Shown one piece after another: positions 58,839 through 64,000 of a stretch of DNA of 64,000 bases (position 1 is the first letter of the stretch; the number at the start of each line of letters is the position of its first letter). The notes under the pieces are model-generated. The model was not told the origin of the DNA and did not search any database. It was given only the letters and a program-made list of their open reading frames with translations. The DNA is from Kocuria palustris (GTDB lineage: Bacteria; Actinomycetota; Actinomycetes; Actinomycetales; Micrococcaceae): NCBI RefSeq assembly GCF_007666205.1, contig NZ_VDOR01000006.1, forward strand, positions 1 to 64,000. The letters are read 5' to 3'. Position numbers and translations under genes: made by a program.

Positions 58839-60020
58839 TCAGCTCGGGCTGATCCCGAGCGAGCGCCCGGCCAGGCCGCGGGGGCCGTCGAGCGCCGCGG
58901 CGATCTCGCGCAGGATCCGGGAGGCGGGGGCCTCGGGCTGCGACCACACGAGCGGGAGGCCGTCGTCGCCGGCCTCTCGCAGGGCGACGTCGAGCGGGAT
59001 CGAGCCGAGCAGCGGGACGTCGTAGCCCATGCGCTGCGTCAGCGACCGCGCGATCTGCTCGCCGCCGCCGCTGCCGAAGAGCTCGAGCCGGGAGCCGTCG
59101 GGCATGGCCATGGCGGACATGTTCTCCACGACCCCCGCGACCCGCTGATCGGTCATCGAGGCCAGCGCCCCGGAGCGCTCGGCGATCCCCGCCGCGGCCT
59201 GCTGCGGGGTGGAGACCACGAGCACCCCCGAGCCCGGCAGCTTCTGGGCCACGGCGATCGCGACATCTCCGGTCCCGGGCGGCAGATCGAGCAGCAGGTG
59301 GTCCAGATCGCCGAAGTGCACGTCGGCCAGGAACTGCTCGACGGCCCGGTCCAGCAGCGGGCCGCGCCAGACCACGGGGTCGGCGGGATCCGTGAACATG
59401 CCGATCGAGATGGCCCGGACGCTGCCGCGGCGGCCGTCGCCCGGCGTCCCGGGCCCGTCCTGGCCGAGCACGTCCTCGGGGACCTCGACGACCGGCGGGA
59501 GGATCATCTCGTCGACCCGGGTGGGCGCGCGGGTGATGCCGAACAGGCCCGGGATCGAGAAGCCGTGGATGTCCGCGTCCACGACCCCCACGCTGCGCCC
59601 GCGCGCGGCCAGTGCGGCGGCGAGGTTGGCGGTGACGGTGGACTTGCCCACGCCGCCCTTGCCCGAGGTCACGGAGTGCACGCGGGTCAGCGACGACGAG
59701 TCCGCGAACGGGATCGAGCGCGTGTGCCCGAGCTGCTGCTTGAGCTGCTCGCGCTGCTCGGGGGTCATCACGTCCAGCTCGACGACGGTGCGCCGCACGC
59801 CGTCGACGTCGCGCACCGCCTGCTCGAGGTCCGACTCGATGGTGGAGCGCAGCGGGCAGCCCGAGATCGTCAGCAGCACCTCGATGACGGCCGTGCCGTC
59901 GGGCTCCAGGCGCGCCGCGCGCAGCATCCCGAGCTCGACCAGCGGGCGCTGGAGCTCGGGATCCTGGACGGCGGCCAGGGCGTCGGCGAGGCGGGGGTCG
60001 ATCGCGTGCTGCTGCGTCAT
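58839..60020 (-). CDS. mrp: Mrp/ApbC-type P-loop iron-sulfur carrier ATPase
   Basis: A 393-residue ATPase of the Mrp/NBP35/ApbC family, which assembles and delivers Fe-S clusters. An N-terminal DUF59/MIP18-like domain (1-100, with TISGCPLRSTIESDL) precedes the P-loop domain with deviant Walker A SGKGGVGKST and the LLLDLPPGTGD motif. The C-terminal CxxC pair common in some relatives is not visible; ENMSAMAMPDG occupies that region. The ATG at 60020 overlaps the DUF1003 stop by four bases. Confidence 0.93.
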   Translation of the reverse strand: MTQQHAIDPRLADALAAVQDPELQRPLVELGMLRAARLEPDGTAVIEVLLTISGCPLRSTIESDLEQAVRDVDGVRRTVVELDVMTPEQREQLKQQLGHTRSIPFADSSSLTRVHSVTSGKGGVGKSTVTANLAAALAARGRSVGVVDADIHGFSIPGLFGITRAPTRVDEMILPPVVEVPEDVLGQDGPGTPGDGRRGSVRAISIGMFTDPADPVVWRGPLLDRAVEQFLADVHFGDLDHLLLDLPPGTGDVAIAVAQKLPGSGVLVVSTPQQAAAGIAERSGALASMTDQRVAGVVENMSAMAMPDGSRLELFGSGGGEQIARSLTQRMGYDVPLLGSIPLDVALREAGDDGLPLVWSQPEAPASRILREIAAALDGPRGLAGRSLGISPS

Positions 60021-60667
60021 GGTCCTCCGTGCTCGGCGCCGGCTGCGTGGGAGCCGCTGCGGGCCCCTGCCGCGGTCTCGCCGGGCTTCTGCTTCTTCTT
60101 CCTGCGCCTGCGGCCGCCCTGCTCGGCGGTCTCCGCGGTCTCGTCGGGGCCCTCGGGGTCGCCGATCTCCTCGAGCAGCTCCTCGAGCAGGTCGCGCAGC
60201 TCCGAGCGGACGTAGTCGCGCGTGGCCACCTCGCGCATGGACATGCGCAGGGCCGCGATCTCGCGGGTCAGGTACTCGGTGTCGGCCAGGTTCTCCTGGG
60301 ACCGCTTGCGGTCGCGCTCGGCCACGACCTTGTCGCGGTCGTCCTGCCGGTTCTGCGCGAGCAGCAGCAGCGGGGCCGCGTAGGAGGCCTGGAGCGAGAG
60401 CATCAGGGTCAGCAGCGTGAAGTTCAGCGCCCGGGGATCGAACTGCATGCTCTCGGGCATCAGGGTGTTCCAGCCCAGCCACACGGCCACGAAGACCGTC
60501 ATCCACAGCAGGAACTGCGGCGTGCCCATGAAGCGGGCGAAGCCCTCCGTGAGCTGCCCGAATGCGTCCGGGTTGGGACGCAGCCGGGTCCACAGCCCGT
60601 GGCGCAGCCCGCCAGGCGTGTCCAGCCCTGCGGTGCGGCGCTCGGCGCCGGCTCGGCTCTCACTCAT
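60017..60667 (-). CDS. DUF1003 membrane protein
   Basis: A 216-residue protein with two transmembrane helices (about 50-70 and 80-105) containing LLWMTVFVAVWLGWNTL and the FTLLTLMLSLQASYAAPLLLLAQNRQ segment, the DUF1003 signature, followed by a long charged coiled coil and a Lys/Arg-rich tail. Function unknown. It is the middle gene of a conserved actinobacterial trio with the MgtE-N/CBS protein upstream and mrp downstream; its start overlaps the upstream stop by 8 bases. Confidence 0.92.
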   Translation of the reverse strand: MSESRAGAERRTAGLDTPGGLRHGLWTRLRPNPDAFGQLTEGFARFMGTPQFLLWMTVFVAVWLGWNTLMPESMQFDPRALNFTLLTLMLSLQASYAAPLLLLAQNRQDDRDKVVAERDRKRSQENLADTEYLTREIAALRMSMREVATRDYVRSELRDLLEELLEEIGDPEGPDETAETAEQGGRRRRKKKQKPGETAAGARSGSHAAGAEHGGP

Positions 60668-61967
60668 AGCGTCGTCCCACCTTCCTCACGGGGGTTCCGT
60701 CGTCCCAGATCCTCCAGTCGTCCGGCAGGAGGTCGTCGAGCACGTCGTCGATCGTCACCGCGCCCACGAGGCGCCGGCCCTGGTTGACCACCGGGATGAT
60801 CGTCAGGTCGTAGGTCGCCAGCTCCCGGGCCACGTCGGCGATGGGGGACAGGTCCTTGACGGGGTCGATCGCCGAGTCCAGCAGGGTGCCGATCTGCTCG
60901 GGCGGGGGCACGCGCAGCAGCTCCTGCATGTGCACCATGCCCAGGTACCGCCCGGTCGGGGTCTCCAGCGGGGGGCGGCACACGAACACGGCGGCCGCCA
61001 TGGCGGGGGAGACCTCCTCCTGGCGGATCGCGGCCAGCGCCTCGGCCACGGTCGTCTCCGGGGAGAGGATGATCGGCACGGGCGTCATCATGGAGCCGGC
61101 CGTGCCCTCCTCGTACTCGAGCAGGCGGCGGACGTCGTCGGCGTCCTCGGGCTGCATGAGCTCGAGCAGCGATTCGGCCTCCGGATCCGGCAGCTCGTTG
61201 AGCAGGTCGGCCGCGTCGTCGGGCTCCATCTCCTCGAGGACGTCGGCGGCGCGCTCGACCTCGAGATTGGTCAGCACGAACACCTGGTCCTCGTCGGTCA
61301 TCTCCTGCAGGACGTCCGCCAGGCGGTCGTCGCGCAGCTCGCCGGCGATCTCCAGGATGCGCTTGGGCGGCAGCCCCCGCAGCTCGTCGGCGATGTCGGC
61401 GGCCTTGTCGTCCTCGTGGGAGCTGACCCACTGGGTCGCCGGCTGATGGCCCGCCGACTCCTGGTCCGAGGCCTCGTTCCAGTCGATGACGAGGGTCTCG
61501 CCGCTGCGCCGGCGCATCAGGCCGCCGCTGCCGGAGGGCGTGCGGCGCACGAAGAGCTGCGTGACCTGCCAGTCGCCGGTGCGGGTCTGCTCCATGGCGA
61601 CGTCGCTGATCGTGGCGGTGCCGCTGCCGTCGAGCATGGTCACGGTGCGGTCGAACATCTCGCCGACCACGAGGATCTCGGAGCCGCGCTGCTCGAACCG
61701 GCGCAGGTTCACCAGTCCCGTGCACAGGATCTGCTCGGAGTCCATCGACGTCACGCGGGTCATGGGCAGGAACACGCGGCGCTTGCCCAGGACCTCGACG
61801 ACGAGGCCGATGACCATCGGCTGCTTGGCCGAGCTGCCGCCGATCGCGGCGGCGCCCCGGCGGATCATGACGAGATCGCGCACGCGGCCGACGCGGTCGC
61901 CCAGCGGGTCGAACACGTCCAGGCCGATGAGGCGCGCGATGAAGATCTTCTCGAGTGAACTGCTCAC
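60660..61967 (-). CDS. Soluble PRC-barrel/MgtE-N/CBS protein (no transport domain)
   Basis: A 435-residue protein with a PRC-barrel-like N-terminus (about 1-170), an MgtE N-terminal superhelical domain (about 185-290; ADIADELRGLPPKRILEIAGEL, DDAADLLNELPD) and paired CBS domains (about 295-425; MTPVPIILSPETTVAEALAAIR). The membrane transport domain of real MgtE is absent. It is therefore a probable magnesium/nucleotide sensor or partner protein, not a transporter, despite common annotation. The GTG at 61967 is supported by TACGCT (61974-61979) 6 bases upstream. Confidence 0.9.
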   Translation of the reverse strand: MSSSLEKIFIARLIGLDVFDPLGDRVGRVRDLVMIRRGAAAIGGSSAKQPMVIGLVVEVLGKRRVFLPMTRVTSMDSEQILCTGLVNLRRFEQRGSEILVVGEMFDRTVTMLDGSGTATISDVAMEQTRTGDWQVTQLFVRRTPSGSGGLMRRRSGETLVIDWNEASDQESAGHQPATQWVSSHEDDKAADIADELRGLPPKRILEIAGELRDDRLADVLQEMTDEDQVFVLTNLEVERAADVLEEMEPDDAADLLNELPDPEAESLLELMQPEDADDVRRLLEYEEGTAGSMMTPVPIILSPETTVAEALAAIRQEEVSPAMAAAVFVCRPPLETPTGRYLGMVHMQELLRVPPPEQIGTLLDSAIDPVKDLSPIADVARELATYDLTIIPVVNQGRRLVGAVTIDDVLDDLLPDDWRIWDDGTPVRKVGRRYE

Positions 61968-62060
61968 CGGGACAGCGTAGTCGTTGAGGGGATTCAGCCG
62001 GTCGCGATAGAGACGCCCGTCTCAAGCCGGCGATCAGCTCCGTGGGGGAATCTGGTGCCC

Positions 62061-62840
62061 ATGAGCAGCTCAGCACAGCAGGCACGGCAGATCTCCGGCG
62101 AGGGGCTCCCGGACGGCCAGGTGATCGCCTCGTTCTCCCGCTACGTCGACGCCCAGCACGCGGTCGACCACCTCTCGGACGAGGAGTTCGACGTCTCCGC
62201 GCTGTCGATCGTGGGGCACGACCTCGCGACCCTCGAGAAGGTCACCGGGCGGCTGACCTACCCGCGCGTGGCCATGATGGCCGCGGGCCAGGGCGCCTTC
62301 TTCGGCCTGTTCTTCGGGCTGATCCTCACCCTCTTCGGCGGCGGCGGTCCCATGGCGATCCTGCTCATCGTGATCCTGGGCGCCGCCTTCTGGATGCTGC
62401 TGGGCGTCATCTCCTACGCGGCGCAGCGCGGCCGCCGCGACTTCACCTCGATGTCGACGATCGTGGCCACCCGCTACGAGGTCCTGGCTCGCGGCGACGT
62501 CGCGGAGCGGGCCGGGGCGGCGCTGCAGGCGGCGGGCATCCAGGGCCGGGCGCCGCGGACCGGCGGCACGAGCGGCCCCGCCGGCATCGCCCCGGCCGCG
62601 CCGGGCGCCGCCGCCCCGGGAGCGCCCGCGGGACAGGAGCGGGCCGATGCGAGGCCCGTGCCGTCTCGCGTCGACGAGACCCCGGACGGCCGGCCGCTCT
62701 ACGGCGTGCGCGTCTCCGAGCAGGAGCAGGACGCCCGCCGCGTCGACTCGGCAGCTGCCCAGGGCGAGCCCGAGGACGGGTCCGAGGCCGAGCCCGAGGA
62801 CGGCCGCACGCCGTGGGAGCAGGGCGAGCACCGCGGCTGA
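62061..62840 (+). CDS. YflT/general-stress-protein-17M-like membrane protein
   Basis: A 259-residue protein. An N-terminal ACT-like YflT domain (VIASFSRYVDAQHAVDHLSDEEFD) is followed by two transmembrane segments in about 75-125 with a glycine-rich turn, a short cytoplasmic region and a disordered acidic C-terminus. The protein matches the general stress protein family conserved in Gram-positive bacteria. The ATG at 62061 is preferred over a GTG two codons earlier. It is divergent from the MgtE-N/CBS gene. Confidence 0.85.
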   Translation: MSSSAQQARQISGEGLPDGQVIASFSRYVDAQHAVDHLSDEEFDVSALSIVGHDLATLEKVTGRLTYPRVAMMAAGQGAFFGLFFGLILTLFGGGGPMAILLIVILGAAFWMLLGVISYAAQRGRRDFTSMSTIVATRYEVLARGDVAERAGAALQAAGIQGRAPRTGGTSGPAGIAPAAPGAAAPGAPAGQERADARPVPSRVDETPDGRPLYGVRVSEQEQDARRVDSAAAQGEPEDGSEAEPEDGRTPWEQGEHRG

Positions 62841-62864
62841 GCCCCGGTGCTCGGATCCCGCGGC

Positions 62865-64000
62865 TCAGTGCGCGATCGACGACGCGGAGGAGGACTCGAA
62901 GAGCCCCTGCATCCAGGACTCGACGTCCTCCGGGGTGCGGGGCAGGCCGGCCGAGAGGTTCTCGTTGCCGTCTGCGGTGATGAGGACGTCGTCCTCGATG
63001 CGCACTCCGATGCCGCGGTACTCCTCCGGGACGGCGAGGTCCTCCTCCTTGAAGTACAGGCCGGGCTCGATCGTGAAGACCATGCCGGGCTCGATCACGG
63101 CGTCCTGGTAGAGCTCGCGGCGGGCCTGTGCGCAGTCGTGGACGTCGAGGCCCAGGTGATGGCTCGTGCCGTGGGGCATCCAGCGGCGGTGGTGCTGGCC
63201 CTGCGCCGAGAGGGAGACCTCGGCCGGGACGGGCAGCAGCCCCCACTGCTCGAGGCGGTCGGCGAGCACCGACATGGCGGCGTCGTGGACGTCGCGGAAC
63301 CGGTTGCCGGGCACCGCGACGGTGAACGCGTGGTCGGCGGCGTCCAGCACCGCCTGGTAGATCTTCCGCTGGATCGGCGAGAACTCGCCCGAGGCGGGCA
63401 GCGTGCGGGTGATGTCCGCGGTGTAGAGCGAATCGGCCTCGACCCCGGCGTCCACCAGGATCAGGTCCTGCGGGCGGATCTCGCCGGTGTTGCGGATCCA
63501 GTGCAGCACGGTCGCGTTGTTGCCGGAGGCCGCGATGGTGTCGTAGCCGAGGTCGTTGCCCTCGGCCCGGGCCCGGGCGAAGAAGGCGCCCTCGACCAGG
63601 CGCTCGCCGCGCGGCTTGGCGATGGCCCGGGGCAGCGCCCGCACGACGTCCTCGAAGCCGCGGGCGGTCATGGCCACGGACTCGCGCAGCTGCCCGATCT
63701 CGTGGTCGTCCTTGATCAGCCGCAGCTCCGAGAGCCGCTCGACGAGCTGGTCGTCGCGGGCCTCGGCCTGCTCGAGCAGCACGCCGCCGGCCAGACGGGC
63801 CGAGTCCACGTGGCTGTCCACGACGGCGTCCTGCGCCCGGACGAGGCGGACCTGCACGCCGTCGGCGCCGACGTCCTTGGACAGGGCGGGCTGCAGCCCG
63901 GAGAGGTCCTGCGTGCGCAGCCCGTAGGCGCTCGAGAGCTCGCGCAGGGTCGGGCGGTCGCCCACCCAGAACTGCCCGTTGCGGGCATCGGCGTAGAACT
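62865..64000 (-). CDS. pepP: Aminopeptidase P (Xaa-Pro), 5' end beyond the window
   Basis: The visible C-terminal 378 residues of an M24 metallopeptidase that cleaves Xaa-Pro N-termini. Metal ligands are present in order: VDAGVEADSLYTADITRTLP (Asp pair), HGTSHHLGLDVHD (His), EPGMVFTIEPGLYF (Glu) and RGIGVRIEDDVL (Glu). The sequence continues off the end as FYADARNGQFWVG, so the N-terminal domain is truncated by the window only. The stop is at 62865; it is convergent with the YflT-like gene. Confidence 0.95.
   Translation of the reverse strand, partial: FYADARNGQFWVGDRPTLRELSSAYGLRTQDLSGLQPALSKDVGADGVQVRLVRAQDAVVDSHVDSARLAGGVLLEQAEARDDQLVERLSELRLIKDDHEIGQLRESVAMTARGFEDVVRALPRAIAKPRGERLVEGAFFARARAEGNDLGYDTIAASGNNATVLHWIRNTGEIRPQDLILVDAGVEADSLYTADITRTLPASGEFSPIQRKIYQAVLDAADHAFTVAVPGNRFRDVHDAAMSVLADRLEQWGLLPVPAEVSLSAQGQHHRRWMPHGTSHHLGLDVHDCAQARRELYQDAVIEPGMVFTIEPGLYFKEEDLAVPEEYRGIGVRIEDDVLITADGNENLSAGLPRTPEDVESWMQGLFESSSASSIAH

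Noticed and set aside
60660-61967. Magnesium transporter MgtE
   Set aside because: No transmembrane helices follow the CBS domains.

Overview
The window is 64 kb of very GC-rich, densely coded actinobacterial chromosome. A mycothiol-pathway gene (mshB), a monomeric NADP-type isocitrate dehydrogenase, a seven-iron ferredoxin next to dapC, a DUF3117 gene and the typA/mshB/fdxA/dapC/gltA/dapD/dapE gene order all point to a Micrococcales organism, probably Micrococcaceae-like (Kocuria/Arthrobacter/Micrococcus relatives). I cannot name a species. No tRNA, rRNA, prophage, transposase or CRISPR array was recognised. Nearly all of it reads as core genome plus catabolic and transport modules, with one small accessory islet at about 41.7-43.5 kb.

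Layout. 0.1-5.9 kb: an arylamine N-acetyltransferase, a small membrane protein and a histidine-utilisation block (hutG divergent from hutU-hutI, with a candidate operator between them; no hutH here). 6-11.7 kb: a VOC protein, a His-rich methyltransferase, a TetR regulator beside an acyl-CoA dehydrogenase whose promoter holds a palindrome, a D-threonine-aldolase-like enzyme, and a DUF2231-cytochrome b5 fusion. 11.7-15.6 kb: a two-gene nuclease/SMC-like ATPase complex (YhaO/YhaN or SbcD/SbcC type). 15.8-24.4 kb: mixed housekeeping genes including icd, zupT, a NYN-domain protein and an AhpD-like gene with a very clear promoter and operator. 24.5-34.3 kb: a sodium:amino-acid symporter, flavin amine oxidase and DapA-like lyase operon, divergent from an oligopeptide ABC importer whose binding-protein gene carries a one-base frameshift in a G tract. 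Two CRP/GlxR-like sites lie in the shared intergenic region. 34.4-39.7 kb: a two-component system next to a MacB/FtsX-type ABC exporter. 39.7-41.7 kb: a TauE-type permease and a nitronate monooxygenase.

41.7-43.5 kb: the accessory islet. A lone protein combining an AbiEi-like N-terminus with a DUF559/Vsr-like nuclease domain, plus a possible 46-residue ORF with a strong ribosome binding site, lies between two related arrays of 30-bp units. Each array is arranged head to head, and the two arrays are in opposite orientation. This is the most unusual structure in the window.

43.7-64 kb: core genes: typA, mshB, fdxA, dapC, gltA, galE, dapD, dapE (lysine/peptidoglycan precursor supply), a LOG-family protein, a PIG-V-like membrane glycosyltransferase, DUF3117, an O-methyltransferase, an orphan anti-sigma-like membrane protein, tatB, mrp, DUF1003, a soluble MgtE-N/CBS protein, a YflT-type stress protein and a partial aminopeptidase P.

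A recurring feature is leaderless expression: at least fifteen genes have a TANNNT-like -10 hexamer ending exactly 6 or 7 bases before the ATG or GTG, usually without a Shine-Dalgarno sequence. This pattern was used to choose several start codons. All functional calls rest on motif recognition by eye; no database search was run.
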